Part shown: positions 24,601 through 33,139 of the stretch, piece after piece
How the letters are laid out: each line of letters starts with the position of its first letter
How positions within the stretch are numbered: position 1 is the first letter of the stretch
NCBI RefSeq assembly: GCF_040649515.1
Contig: NZ_JBEZFP010000083.1
Location: forward strand, 1-41,385
From: Yinghuangia elevatio
GTDB taxonomy: Bacteria; Actinomycetota; Actinomycetes; Streptomycetales; Streptomycetaceae
Direction of reading: 5' to 3'
Length of the DNA stretch: 41,385 nt
Position numbers and translations under genes: made by a program
Notes under the pieces: generated by a model
The model's input: the letters and a program-made list of their open reading frames with translations, nothing else
What the model was told of the DNA's origin: nothing
Database searches by the model: none

Positions 24601-26607
24601 ATGGCGAGCAGACAACGGCGTCATGGGCAGGGGGGCTCGCGAGGGCACCGCCGGGTCAATCCGGTAAACCCGCGCGACCTCCCGCACCAACCACCTGCCG
24701 GAGTGCCCTGGTCCGCGGATCAGCCCGCGACCGCGCGTACCGGACGGCAGCAGTCGTACGCGGCACCGCCGTCCGCGGCACCGCCCGCGGCGTACCAGGC
24801 CCCGCAGCACTTACCGCCGTCCCGGGTCGACCGCAGGCGGCGGGCGCGCGGCCCGGGGCCCGGCGGCCAGCGGCGCGGCGGGCGGCGCGGACGCGGCCCG
24901 CTGTTCGCCGTGATCACTTTTCTCGTGCTCTTCGCCGTGGCTACCGCCTACGTGCTGATCTACCACCGGCCGGACCAGAGCAAGTCGCCGGAGAATGCCG
25001 CCGCGGCCAATGCCTGCGCGCAACAGCCGAAGCCCGTGAAGGTGGTCACCGCACCGGAGTTCGCGCCGGTTGCCGCGGACATCGCGAAACGCGTCAACGA
25101 CTCGCGGGGATGCGCCTCGGTGGAGGTGGCGGGACGTTCCGCCGCCGAGCTTCTGGGTGCGTTGCGTACGGGCGCCGAGCAGCCCCCCGATTTGTGGATA
25201 GCCGATTCGTCCATGCGCCTCCAGGAAGCCGCGGCGGCATTGGGCGACCGGAATCCTTATCCGCTCACCGGAGCTCCCGTCGCCTTCACTCCGCTCGTCG
25301 TGGCCGCCCCCGAGCAGGTCGCGGTACAGCAGAAGTGGCTGGAGCGCCCGCCGGATTGGCTGACGCTGCTCAACCGCATCGACGACCGGACGCTGCCGAA
25401 GTTCACGGTCAGCAATACCCGGACGACGGAAGGACTGCTCGGCGTCGTCGCGGTGAGTGCGGCGATGGCCCGCGCGAATGCCGATCCGACCGTCGCGGCG
25501 ATGAAGACGTTCGCATTCCGGAGCAACATCAGCGACGCCGAGACGCCGGCCGCGACCCTGTTGTCCACCTCGTCCCGGATGCCCAACGGACAGCAGGCGC
25601 TTGCCGACGTGGGTGCGTTCGTGGTGACCGAGCAGGCCCTGTGGGCGTACGACAACGCGCGCCCCGCGGTGCCGTACGTGCCCCTCTACCCGTCGGGCAC
25701 CCTCGTGCAGGCCGACTACCCGGCCGTGCTGTCGCAGGCGGCCGCCGCGGACAAGCAGGTGGCGGAGCGGGCGAACGAGGTCCTGGGAATGCTGCGTTCG
25801 CCCGAGGGCGTGAAGGCGGTGACCGAGGCCGGGTTCCGGGGCCCCGAGCAGCAGCCGCCGGTGAGCGTGCTGCCCAACGTCAAGTTCGCGCCCCCCACGC
25901 CGATGGCCGCGCCGCAACAGGGCGACCTGACGCAGGTGGTCAAGATGGTGCAGGCCTGGGCGGACTACAAGCCGATGCCGTTCCGGGTGCTCATCCTCGT
26001 GGACGGCTCCGGGTCCATGAACGAGCCGGTGCAGGGCAAGGGTGGCAAGACCAAGGCCGACATCATGCGCGCGTCGAGTGTCGAGACGACGCAGTTGCTC
26101 GGCAAGACGACGGAGGTCGGCGTACGCGACTTCGCGGTCTCGCCCACGCAGAAGGGCCCATGGGTCGAGCGCGTGCCGCTCGGCGCGTTGGAGGCCAAGG
26201 TCGGCGACCTGTCGCGCAAGGAGGTCGTGGTCAAGACGCTCACCGGCTTCCAGGCCCAGAACGGGGCCGGGACGCCGCTCTACCGGACCGTCCTCGACGC
26301 GGTCGCGGACGCGCAGAAGCAGTACAACGCCGCCGCGTTCAACCAGATCTTCCTGCTGACGGACGGCAAGGACGAGGACACGCCGTTCACCATGTCGAAG
26401 CAGGCGTTCCTGACCCAGCTCCAGAAGCTCCAGAATCCGCAGAAGCCGCTGCCGATCTTCGCTGTCGGGTACGGGGCCAACGCCGATATGGCCACGCTCA
26501 ACGACATCGCCAAGGCGACCGGCGGGCTCGCGGTGCCGTCACTCGACCCGGTGGACCTGATCAAGGCGATCGCCCAGATCCTGGTGTTCGTACGCCCGAC
26601 CGGGTGA
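24601..26607 (+). CDS. Solute-binding / VWA fusion membrane protein
   Basis: 668 residues. The first 95 are polar, Gln/Arg/Pro-rich and cytoplasmic; a single membrane helix near 99-120 follows a GRRGRG stretch, so the rest lies outside. Residues about 130-430 resemble an extracellular solute-binding domain (WIADSSMRLQEAAAAL, VPYVPLYPSGTLVQADYP). The C-terminal 200 residues are a von Willebrand A domain with the metal-binding MIDAS motif DGSGSMN near 467 and LTDGKDEDTPF. The family is known in actinomycetes, without a defined ligand. ATG 24601 follows AAGGA. Codon 71 (24811-24813) is TTA, another possible bldA target. It is a single-gene unit. Confidence 0.88.
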   Translation: MASRQRRHGQGGSRGHRRVNPVNPRDLPHQPPAGVPWSADQPATARTGRQQSYAAPPSAAPPAAYQAPQHLPPSRVDRRRRARGPGPGGQRRGGRRGRGPLFAVITFLVLFAVATAYVLIYHRPDQSKSPENAAAANACAQQPKPVKVVTAPEFAPVAADIAKRVNDSRGCASVEVAGRSAAELLGALRTGAEQPPDLWIADSSMRLQEAAAALGDRNPYPLTGAPVAFTPLVVAAPEQVAVQQKWLERPPDWLTLLNRIDDRTLPKFTVSNTRTTEGLLGVVAVSAAMARANADPTVAAMKTFAFRSNISDAETPAATLLSTSSRMPNGQQALADVGAFVVTEQALWAYDNARPAVPYVPLYPSGTLVQADYPAVLSQAAAADKQVAERANEVLGMLRSPEGVKAVTEAGFRGPEQQPPVSVLPNVKFAPPTPMAAPQQGDLTQVVKMVQAWADYKPMPFRVLILVDGSGSMNEPVQGKGGKTKADIMRASSVETTQLLGKTTEVGVRDFAVSPTQKGPWVERVPLGALEAKVGDLSRKEVVVKTLTGFQAQNGAGTPLYRTVLDAVADAQKQYNAAAFNQIFLLTDGKDEDTPFTMSKQAFLTQLQKLQNPQKPLPIFAVGYGANADMATLNDIAKATGGLAVPSLDPVDLIKAIAQILVFVRPTG

Positions 26608-26613
26608 CGGCGG

Positions 26614-27174
26614 TCAGGGGGAGTCGGCAGCCGCCGCGGCCGGCTCCCCTTCCGCTGCCGGTACGCCCGCTGCGGCGCGCGTGCGGAAGCGTCCCGACGC
26701 CACCGCCAGGTCGGCGATGTCCGTCGGCAGGCCGGGCCCGGCGAGCGCCTCCATGTCCTCGATGCGCAGCGCGTCCCCGCACTCCGCGCAGGCCACGACC
26801 GCCTGCGTCTCGTGCCCGCAGGTGCGGTGCCGCAGCACGACCGGCGCGCCGGAGTCGTCCGATAGCCATGTGTCGCCCCAGGCGATGATGGCGGCGAGGA
26901 CGGGGAAGAAGTCGCGTCCTTTGGTGGTCAGCACGTACTCGTGCCGCAACGGCCGGTCCTGGTACGGCACGCGGTCCATGAGGCCCTCGTCCACCAGCCT
27001 GTTGAGCCGTTGCGCGAGCACGTTGCGGCCGATCCCGAGATGACGCTGGAACTCCTCGAAGCGGCGCACACCGAACACGGCCTCGCGGAGCACGAGGGGC
27101 GTCCACCAGTCACCCAGCAGGTCGACCGCGCGGGCGATCGAACACGGCCAGGCGCCGAACGGGGTCCTCTTCAT
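26614..27174 (-). CDS. HxlR family transcriptional regulator
   Basis: 186 residues. The N-terminal 100 form an HxlR winged helix: CSIARAVDLLGDWWTPLVLREA, RRFEEFQRHLGIGRNVLAQRL and RHEYVLTTKGRDFFPVL. The C terminus contains CGHETQAVVACAECGD, where three cysteines and a histidine suggest a zinc knuckle, then an Ala/Pro tail. ATG 27174 matches family starts; the open extension beyond it lacks signals. It is divergent from the thioesterase-like gene, with a dyad between, and probably represses it. Confidence 0.9.
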   Translation of the reverse strand: MKRTPFGAWPCSIARAVDLLGDWWTPLVLREAVFGVRRFEEFQRHLGIGRNVLAQRLNRLVDEGLMDRVPYQDRPLRHEYVLTTKGRDFFPVLAAIIAWGDTWLSDDSGAPVVLRHRTCGHETQAVVACAECGDALRIEDMEALAGPGLPTDIADLAVASGRFRTRAAAGVPAAEGEPAAAAADSP

Positions 27175-27227
27175 GACCGGAACAGTAGTGCCCGACCACG
27201 TCCCTACCCGTCGGTAACCTATGCCTG

Positions 27228-27253
27228 CTAGTGTCAGTTTCACTAGTGAACTG
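27228..27253. promoter_or_regulatory. Putative HxlR operator
   Basis: CTAGTG (27228-27233) and CACTAG (27241-27246) are a perfect inverted repeat with a seven-base spacer. The right half also belongs to a second overlapping dyad, CAGTTTCAC with GTGAACTG, ending at 27253. It sits between the divergent HxlR and thioesterase-like genes, 54 bases from the former start. Confidence 0.6.
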
Positions 27254-27314
27254 AGCAGGTCGGTGCCTACGGAACGGTTGCGAGCCGCGGCCTTGGCACT
27301 TCGGCGAGGAGGCG

Positions 27315-28226
27315 ATGGTTGTGGCAGGTTTCGCGACCGCGACCGCGGTGGCCCCGGCGGCGGGCACCGCGACGACGGAGGCGGACGATTCCCTCGGGAC
27401 CGCCGGTGGCGCGTACACCGTGGACCTGGACCCGGTCTGGACGATCGGCGGCAAGCCCAACGGCGGCTACCTGCTGGCCGCGATGGGCCGCGCGGCACTG
27501 GCGGAGGCCGCCGCGTCCGGTGCCGGGCACGTCCATCCGCTGACCGCGAGCGCGAGCTATGTCGGTGCCCCGGAACCGGGGAAGGCCGAGGTGCACGTCG
27601 AACTGCTGCGCGTCGGGCGTACCGTCACCCAGGCACACGCGCGCCTCGTGCAGAACGGGCGCATTTGCATCGAAGCCGCCTTCACACTTGGCACGCTCGC
27701 CGAGGACACCGAGCCCTGGTGGGGCGTCAACCCGCCGGCCCCGCTGCCCGCGCGCGAACACCTGATGCGCATTCCCGCACACGAGCCCACCAGCGGCATG
27801 TCACTGCCGATCATGGACGAGGTCGTGCTCGAACTCGACCCGGCCGGCCTCGGGTTCGCGGTCGGCGCACCGGGCGGCACGGGCGAGTTCAGCGGCCTCG
27901 TGCACTTCGCCGACGGGCACCCGGCCGACCCGCTCTCGCTGCTCTTCATCGCGGACGTCCTGCCGCCGGTCACCATGGACCTCGGCGCGATGGGCTGGAT
28001 GCCGACGCTGCAACTGACCGTGTACGTGCGGGCCGTGCCCGCCGCCGGGCCGCTGACGGTACGCCACCACGCCCGCCTGATCGAGGCCGGGCTCATGGAC
28101 GAGGTCTGCGAGATCTGGGACGCGCGCGGGCGGTTGGTCGCACAGTCGACACAACTCGCCGCCGCGCGTCTGCCGGACAGCGGGCCTGCGGGGCGTGCCG
28201 TGCAGGAGGCGGCGGCGGACCGCTGA
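27315..28226 (+). CDS. Thioesterase family (hotdog) protein
   Basis: 303 residues with a double-hotdog, TesB/4HBT_3-like arrangement: the N-terminal half has DLDPVWTIGGKPNGGYLLAAM, where NGGYLLA is the family signature, and HPLTASASYVGAPEPG; the C-terminal half has DLGAMGWMPTLQLTVYVRA. It would hydrolyse acyl-CoA thioesters; the acyl group is unknown. ATG 27315 follows GAGGAGG at close spacing. Context suggests HxlR control. The gene ends 50 bases before a 24-bp terminator. Confidence 0.88.
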   Translation: MVVAGFATATAVAPAAGTATTEADDSLGTAGGAYTVDLDPVWTIGGKPNGGYLLAAMGRAALAEAAASGAGHVHPLTASASYVGAPEPGKAEVHVELLRVGRTVTQAHARLVQNGRICIEAAFTLGTLAEDTEPWWGVNPPAPLPAREHLMRIPAHEPTSGMSLPIMDEVVLELDPAGLGFAVGAPGGTGEFSGLVHFADGHPADPLSLLFIADVLPPVTMDLGAMGWMPTLQLTVYVRAVPAAGPLTVRHHARLIEAGLMDEVCEIWDARGRLVAQSTQLAAARLPDSGPAGRAVQEAAADR

Positions 28227-28275
28227 GCCTCGGGCGTACCCCGGACCGGCGCAGGGCGGCGCCAACACGTGACGG

Positions 28276-28327
28276 CAATGCCGAAGGGCCGCACCCGGAT
28301 CACTCCGGGTGCGGCCCTTCGGCATTG
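28276..28327. terminator. Perfect 24-bp bidirectional terminator
   Basis: Arms 28276-28299 and 28304-28327 are exact reverse complements with a TCAC loop, the strongest hairpin in the window. It separates the convergent thioesterase and RNA helicase genes. Confidence 0.92.
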
Positions 28328-28363
28328 TCAGCTCAGCTCATGCCCGACGGGGGGTAGGCCGGG

Positions 28364-30622
28364 TCAGCTCTTCCAACGGGGCTTGCGGTCGCCCTCACGG
28401 CGCGGCGGGCCGTCGTGCCGGTCGTGGCGGGGGCGCTCGTAGGGGCGGTCGCCGTAGGACGGGCGGTCGCCGTACGAGGGACGCTCGGCACGCGGACGGT
28501 CGTTGTACGGGCGGTCCGAGTACGGGCGGTCGCCGCGCGGACGGTCGCCGTACGAGGGGCGGTCGGCCCGGTCCGTACGCGGACCGCGGTGCGCACCGCT
28601 GTCGTGCCGGTCGCGGAAGCCGCTGGCGGAACGGGCGCCGTCGCGGACGCCGTTGTCACGACGCGGGCCGCCACCGTACGAGCGGTCGCCGTAGGACGGC
28701 CGGTCGTCGCGGCGCGGGCCGCGGTCGCCGCCGCGGTCGCTCCGGTCGTAGGAGGGGCGGTCGCCCCGGTTGTCGCCGCGGTTGTCGCCACGGTCGAACG
28801 AACGGTCGCCGCGCGGACGGTCGTCGCGGCGCGGACGGTCGCCGTAGGAGCGCTCGCCGCCCCGGTCCCCGCGGTCGTACGAACGCTCGCCGCGGTCCCC
28901 GCGGTCGTAGGAGCGCTCGGCGCGCGGCGGGCGGGACTTCTCCTCGCTCTCCTGGCGCTTTGCGGCTTCGGCCAGTTCGGCGGCCTTGCGGCGCAGCTCG
29001 GCGGCCTTCGCCTTGAGCTCGATGATGCGTCCGGCGAGCCGCTCGGCCTCTTCCTCGGCGGCCACCGCCGCGTCGGCGACCGACTGCGCCTTGACCTCGG
29101 ACAGCGTGCGCGCGCCGGTGACGCGGCGCATCTCCGGGTCGCTGCTGCCGCTCACGCGCAGGCGCTCGGGCTCGACGCCCGCCTGCTCCATGAGCCGGTC
29201 GACGCTGCGGCGCTGGTGCGGGAGGGCCAGCGTGACGACGGCACCTGCCTCGCCGGCGCGTGCCGTACGGCCCGCGCGGTGCAGGTAGTCCTTCGGGTCG
29301 CCCGCCGGGTCGACGTGCAGGACCAGGTCGATGCCGTCCACGTGGATGCCGCGCGCGGCGACGTCCGTGCAGACCAGGACGGGCGTCTGCCCCTCCTTGA
29401 ACTCGGCCAGGGTGCGGGTGCGCGCGCCCTGCGTCATGCCGCCGTGCAGCGCCTCGGCGCGTACCCCGGCCTCGCGCAGCTGCGCGGCGACGCGGTCGGC
29501 GCCGAACTTGGTGCGTACGAAGATCATCGTGCGGCCGCGGCGCGCCGCGATGGCGGCCGTGACGTACACCTTGTCCTTCGGCTGAACCGTGAGGACGTGG
29601 TGGGTCATGGTGGTGACCGACGACGCGTGCGGGTCGACCGAGTGCGTGACCGGGTCGGTCAGGTAGCGCTTGACGATCGCGTCGACGCCGTTGTCCAGCG
29701 TCGCGGAGAACAGCATGCGCTGGCCGCCGGCCGGAACCAGGTCGAGGAGTGCGGAGACCTCGGGCAGGAAGCCCATGTCGGCCATCTGGTCGGCCTCGTC
29801 CAGGACCGCGATCCTGATCGAGTCGAGCGAGCACGCGCCGCGGTCGACGAGGTCCTGGAGACGGCCCGGGGTGGCGACGAGGATCTCGACGCCGCGTTCG
29901 AGGGCCATGATCTGACGGGGCATCGACATGCCGCCGCAGACGACCTTCATGCGCAGGTCGAGGACGCGGCCGTACGGCTCCAGCGCGTCGTGCACCTGCA
30001 TCGCCAGCTCGCGGGTCGGCACCAGCACGAGCGCCAGCGGGCGCTTCGCACGGGCCTTTTGGCCGCGCAGGCGGGTCAGCGTCGGGAGGCCGAAGCCGAG
30101 GGTCTTGCCGGAGCCGGTACGCCCGCGGCCGAGGATGTCGCGGCCGGCGAGGGCGTCGGGCAGCGTCGCGGCCTGGATCGGGAACGCGTGGCGCACGCCA
30201 CGGCGGTCGAGGGCCTCGACGAGGACGTCGGCGATGCCGAGTTCGGCGAAGGTCGGGCCGGGGGCCTCGGTCTCCTCGTCGGCCTCGGGCTCGGGGCCGG
30301 CTTCGTTCTCGACGCCTGCTTCGGCGCCGGTCTCGGCACTCTCGTCAGCAGCAGCAGCAGCAGCAGCAGCGGCGGCGTCGGAGTCGTCGGCGGAGTCGTC
30401 GGCAACGGCTTCGGCGGTGTCGCCGGTGTCGGCGGCCTTGTCGTTTTCGACCGGGTCGGCGGCCTTGTCGGCCTCGACGGTCTCGACGACCTCGTTCGCG
30501 CTCAGGACCGCGGTGTCGGCGTCGGTGACGGTGTCGACGGCCGTCTCGGTGACGGTCGCGGTGACGGTCTCGTCGGCGTCCACGGGCATGGGCGTGACAG
30601 AGTCATGGGACAGCGGGGGCAT
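28364..30622 (-). CDS. DEAD-box ATP-dependent RNA helicase with long tails
   Basis: 752 residues. An acidic, Ala/Asp/Glu-rich leader occupies about 1-125 and holds ten consecutive alanines. The helicase core follows: Q-motif region FAELGIADVLVEAL, Walker A GRTGSGKT near 169, DEAD near 274, SAT near 304 and motif VI HRAGRTARAG near 450. From about 567 a basic coiled-coil-like segment leads into an Arg/Asp/Gly/Tyr repeat tail (units like DRPSYGDR) that should bind RNA and may promote phase separation. The role is RNA unwinding in ribosome assembly or mRNA decay, likely favoured in the cold. ATG 30622 has GGAAGG upstream. Confidence 0.93.
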   Translation of the reverse strand: MPPLSHDSVTPMPVDADETVTATVTETAVDTVTDADTAVLSANEVVETVEADKAADPVENDKAADTGDTAEAVADDSADDSDAAAAAAAAAADESAETGAEAGVENEAGPEPEADEETEAPGPTFAELGIADVLVEALDRRGVRHAFPIQAATLPDALAGRDILGRGRTGSGKTLGFGLPTLTRLRGQKARAKRPLALVLVPTRELAMQVHDALEPYGRVLDLRMKVVCGGMSMPRQIMALERGVEILVATPGRLQDLVDRGACSLDSIRIAVLDEADQMADMGFLPEVSALLDLVPAGGQRMLFSATLDNGVDAIVKRYLTDPVTHSVDPHASSVTTMTHHVLTVQPKDKVYVTAAIAARRGRTMIFVRTKFGADRVAAQLREAGVRAEALHGGMTQGARTRTLAEFKEGQTPVLVCTDVAARGIHVDGIDLVLHVDPAGDPKDYLHRAGRTARAGEAGAVVTLALPHQRRSVDRLMEQAGVEPERLRVSGSSDPEMRRVTGARTLSEVKAQSVADAAVAAEEEAERLAGRIIELKAKAAELRRKAAELAEAAKRQESEEKSRPPRAERSYDRGDRGERSYDRGDRGGERSYGDRPRRDDRPRGDRSFDRGDNRGDNRGDRPSYDRSDRGGDRGPRRDDRPSYGDRSYGGGPRRDNGVRDGARSASGFRDRHDSGAHRGPRTDRADRPSYGDRPRGDRPYSDRPYNDRPRAERPSYGDRPSYGDRPYERPRHDRHDGPPRREGDRKPRWKS
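28380..28900 (-). repeat. Degenerate repeats encoding the helicase RNA-binding tail
   Basis: Short units related to GACCGGCCGTCCTACGGC recur many times, encoding the DRPSYGDR-type octads and RGDRG variants. The repetition is visible in both DNA and protein and makes this segment prone to length change or assembly error. Confidence 0.7.
30346..30369 (-). repeat. Eight-unit CAG/GCT microsatellite in the helicase gene
   Basis: Eight uninterrupted CAG triplets on the plus strand read as eight GCT alanine codons in the helicase, preceded by two GCC codons. GCT is a rare alanine codon in such GC-rich DNA, so the run looks like slippage expansion rather than codon selection. Confidence 0.85.
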
Positions 30623-30902
30623 GCAGAACCTTCCGAATACGGCACGTCGGAGGTCCGCAGCCCGGAACCGGTCGCAATTGCCGCGACCTTCTGCTGAGCA
30701 CCTGAACGAGCCTGTGAGACGCCGCGCTTTCTAGCCGGCGTCTGGAGATGAACACGAGTCGATCTACCAGCCTACAGGACGTCTTCGCCCCGATTGGCCT
30801 AAAGCACCGCCGGGACGGTGCCCGCACCTGGTCCGAACGCAGTCTGACCTGGTCTTTGTCTAATCCGGACGATCGCGTTCCGGATCGTACGGGCCCGAAC
30901 GG
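30623..30902 (-). other. Leader region of the RNA helicase gene
   Basis: 280 bases between the helicase start and the 3' end of the upstream membrane-protein gene, with no gene. It contains relatively A/T-rich patches (for example around 30790-30805 and 30850-30870) that could be promoter elements on the minus strand, so the helicase mRNA may have a leader over 100 bases long, as cold-shock helicase mRNAs often do. No defined RNA motif was recognised. Confidence 0.35.
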
Positions 30903-32630
30903 TCACCGGGCGCGCAAGTACTCCACCCGGACTCCGGCGTCCTCACGGACCACGATGAGCCGGGGACGGTCCCAGGCCCACTTGTCGGGCAGCAGGAACA
31001 GCCGCCCTTCGGCACGTCGGAGCAGGCGGAGCCCCGCGTACCGGAACCGGTACGGGGACTCCCGACCGGTCAGCGCCTCGGCCGTGACGCCCTGTTCGGC
31101 CGCCACCCGCAGGTCCTGGGCCGAGTACACGACGACCGCCGTGCGCGTCGGCAGCGACTTGACCGTGCGCAGAGCGGCCGCCTGGCCGTCCGCCTGGGCG
31201 TACGCCCCGAGCGTCCAGAACAGGCACAGCACCACCGCTGCCGATGTGAGTACCACCGACAACGACCAGGGGCGCACGCCCATTCCCGTCGCGCGCCGGT
31301 GAGTGCCGAGTTGGCGTGAGAGCAGGACGCCGTACGCCGACACCAACACACCCACCGTCAGCGCGCAGGGCAGGAGCAGCGGCCAGAACAGCGGCCACTT
31401 GCCGGGCCACTTGAAGACGGCGGTCCACGTCGCCGCCGGGACCGCGAACCACGCGCAGCGCAGGACCCAGGAGAGACGGGCGGCGGCGCGGCGGTGCCGG
31501 CGCAGGCGTACCAGCACATGGGGGTGCAGCATGCGCGCGGCGAGCAGGACGCCGACCACGGCCAGGATCGGGCGGTAGAGCGTGTCGACGCTGCGCAGCA
31601 GGTAATCGCGCGTCGTGTAGCCGAGCACGTCGGCGTCGAAGCCGAGGAAGTCGGCCATCGCGCCGCTCCGGGCCCAGCCGAAGTAGTAGAGCAAGGCGGT
31701 GAGGGCCAAGGCGGGCGCGCCCAGCAGGACGGCGACCTCGAAGGGGCTTCTGGCGGGGCGCACTTCGCTGTCGTTGACGAGGTCGAACGCGAGGTGTTCG
31801 GCGGCGGAGCCTTCGCCTGCGGTGTGCCGTCCTCGGCGCAACTCCAGCTGTCCGGACCCGGGTTCGACCTGCACGGCGGTGACGGGGGACACCACGCCCG
31901 GCTCCGGGGCGGTGGGCTCGACGATGAAGCCCGGGTACGCGTACGAGTACGCGCTCACCTGCGGGATCGGCTCCTGGTACGCCGCGTACGACAGGTATTC
32001 GGCGCTCCCCGCGGCGGACGTGGGGCCGGAGTTCCGCCACAGGTCCTCCGCTGCGCCGTACTCGCGGTCCTCCCAGCCGAGCCGACCTCCCACCGCCTCC
32101 TCGGGCTCTTCGGACTCTTCGGGCTCTTCGGGTCCCTCGGGCCCCTCGGGTTCGTCGGCGTCCTCGGGCTCGCCCGGCCGCTCCGCCTCGACCGCCCAGC
32201 CGTGCGATGCCGGGGCGGCCTGCTCGACCCGGCCCGCGATCACCTCCGGCCCCTCGGGCCTGGTCCGCGTGGGGCGGCCGGGGCGTACCCGCACCGTCGT
32301 CTCGTCGTCCGTGTCGGGGTCCGCAGCCGGGGGGCCTACATCCCGGGGGCCTGCATTCCGGGGCTCCGCATTTCGTCGGCCGGCATCCCGGGGGTCCGGT
32401 TCGCCGGGCAGCACGCGCCGCGCCCCGCGCGCCCGCGGTACGGCCGCCTCGACCATGTGCTCGGGCCCGAGTTCCGGCGCCGATTCCTCTGACGCCTCGT
32501 CATCATCCGTGTCCCCGAACTCTGTCCACGTGCCCACGCGCAGCGGGGGCTCCGCGCGGACGGCGCCTCTCGGCCCCCGCGGAAACGCCGGTTCCTCGAA
32601 GTCCCGTGCCCGTCCGGCGTCGTCGCCCAT
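30903..32630 (-). CDS. Large uncharacterised membrane protein
   Basis: 575 residues, not recognised. Residues 1-300 are highly acidic and low-complexity, with a pentapeptide repeat of the type xPR(N/D)A near 80-100 and a run rich in Pro-Glu-Glu near 160-180, then a Tyr-rich part (YLSYAAYQEP, SAYSYAYPGF). Residues about 300-490 hold four to five membrane helices, and the last 90 are a soluble domain with strands such as TRTAVVVYSAQDLRVAAEQ (partly) and LIVVREDAGVRVEYL. ATG 32630 follows GGAGGGG. It is encoded upstream of the helicase on the same strand but 280 bases away. No function is proposed. Confidence 0.75.
   Translation of the reverse strand: MGDDAGRARDFEEPAFPRGPRGAVRAEPPLRVGTWTEFGDTDDDEASEESAPELGPEHMVEAAVPRARGARRVLPGEPDPRDAGRRNAEPRNAGPRDVGPPAADPDTDDETTVRVRPGRPTRTRPEGPEVIAGRVEQAAPASHGWAVEAERPGEPEDADEPEGPEGPEEPEESEEPEEAVGGRLGWEDREYGAAEDLWRNSGPTSAAGSAEYLSYAAYQEPIPQVSAYSYAYPGFIVEPTAPEPGVVSPVTAVQVEPGSGQLELRRGRHTAGEGSAAEHLAFDLVNDSEVRPARSPFEVAVLLGAPALALTALLYYFGWARSGAMADFLGFDADVLGYTTRDYLLRSVDTLYRPILAVVGVLLAARMLHPHVLVRLRRHRRAAARLSWVLRCAWFAVPAATWTAVFKWPGKWPLFWPLLLPCALTVGVLVSAYGVLLSRQLGTHRRATGMGVRPWSLSVVLTSAAVVLCLFWTLGAYAQADGQAAALRTVKSLPTRTAVVVYSAQDLRVAAEQGVTAEALTGRESPYRFRYAGLRLLRRAEGRLFLLPDKWAWDRPRLIVVREDAGVRVEYLRAR
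32338..32397 (-). repeat. 15-base imperfect tandem repeat, four copies
   Basis: Four adjacent 15-base units (32338-32352, 32353-32367, 32368-32382, 32383-32397) related to GCATTCCGGGGCTCC encode the xPR(N/D)A pentapeptide of the large membrane protein. The period is a multiple of three, so it is a protein repeat. Confidence 0.75.
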
Positions 32631-32764
32631 GGTCGCCCCTCCACGCCCGAATCCGTGTCAGGATCCTTGGCGGGGCCGAGGGGCCCGAATCCTCCGGCCA
32701 CGCGGCATCACCCGTACGGGTGAGCGCAGTCGCATGCACGCCGGCGGCGCGAGATCCGTCGGCC

Positions 32765-33139
32765 TCACGCCCACCACAGGTCGGCCAACGCAGCCCCCGC
32801 GAACGCCGCGCCGATGCCCGCCGCCAGACTCACCGCGACATTCGCCGCCGCCTGGACGCGGTGCCCGGTCTCGGCCAGCCGCATGGTCTCGTACGAAAAC
32901 GTCGAGTACGTCGTCAACGCCCCGCACAACCCCGTCCCGACCAGCAGCGCCAGATCCGACGACGCCGCCCCCGCCGCCACCGCGCCGGTCAACGCGCCCA
33001 GCACCAGGCTCCCGGCCACGTTCACCGCCACCGTCCCCCACGGGAACACCGTCCTGTGCCGGGCCTGCACCACCCGGTCGGTCAGATACCGCAGCGGCGC
33101 ACCCACCGCGGCGCCGACGACCACGAGCACCCAGTTCAC
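32765..33139 (-). CDS. crcB: Fluoride channel subunit CrcB/Fluc, second
   Basis: 124 residues with four membrane helices. Conserved CrcB features are GAAVGAPLRYLTDR, FPWGTVAVNVAGSLVLG and LCGALTTYSTFSYE, the last containing the pore TxSTF segment. It exports fluoride passively as part of a dual-topology dimer with the neighbouring CrcB. GTG 33139 overlaps the first CrcB stop by four bases. Confidence 0.95.
   Translation of the reverse strand: MNWVLVVVGAAVGAPLRYLTDRVVQARHRTVFPWGTVAVNVAGSLVLGALTGAVAAGAASSDLALLVGTGLCGALTTYSTFSYETMRLAETGHRVQAAANVAVSLAAGIGAAFAGAALADLWWA

Noticed and set aside
28415..30697. Valine/arginine-rich plus-strand frame antisense to the helicase
   Set aside because: Produced by the repetitive helicase tail; no start signal or domain.
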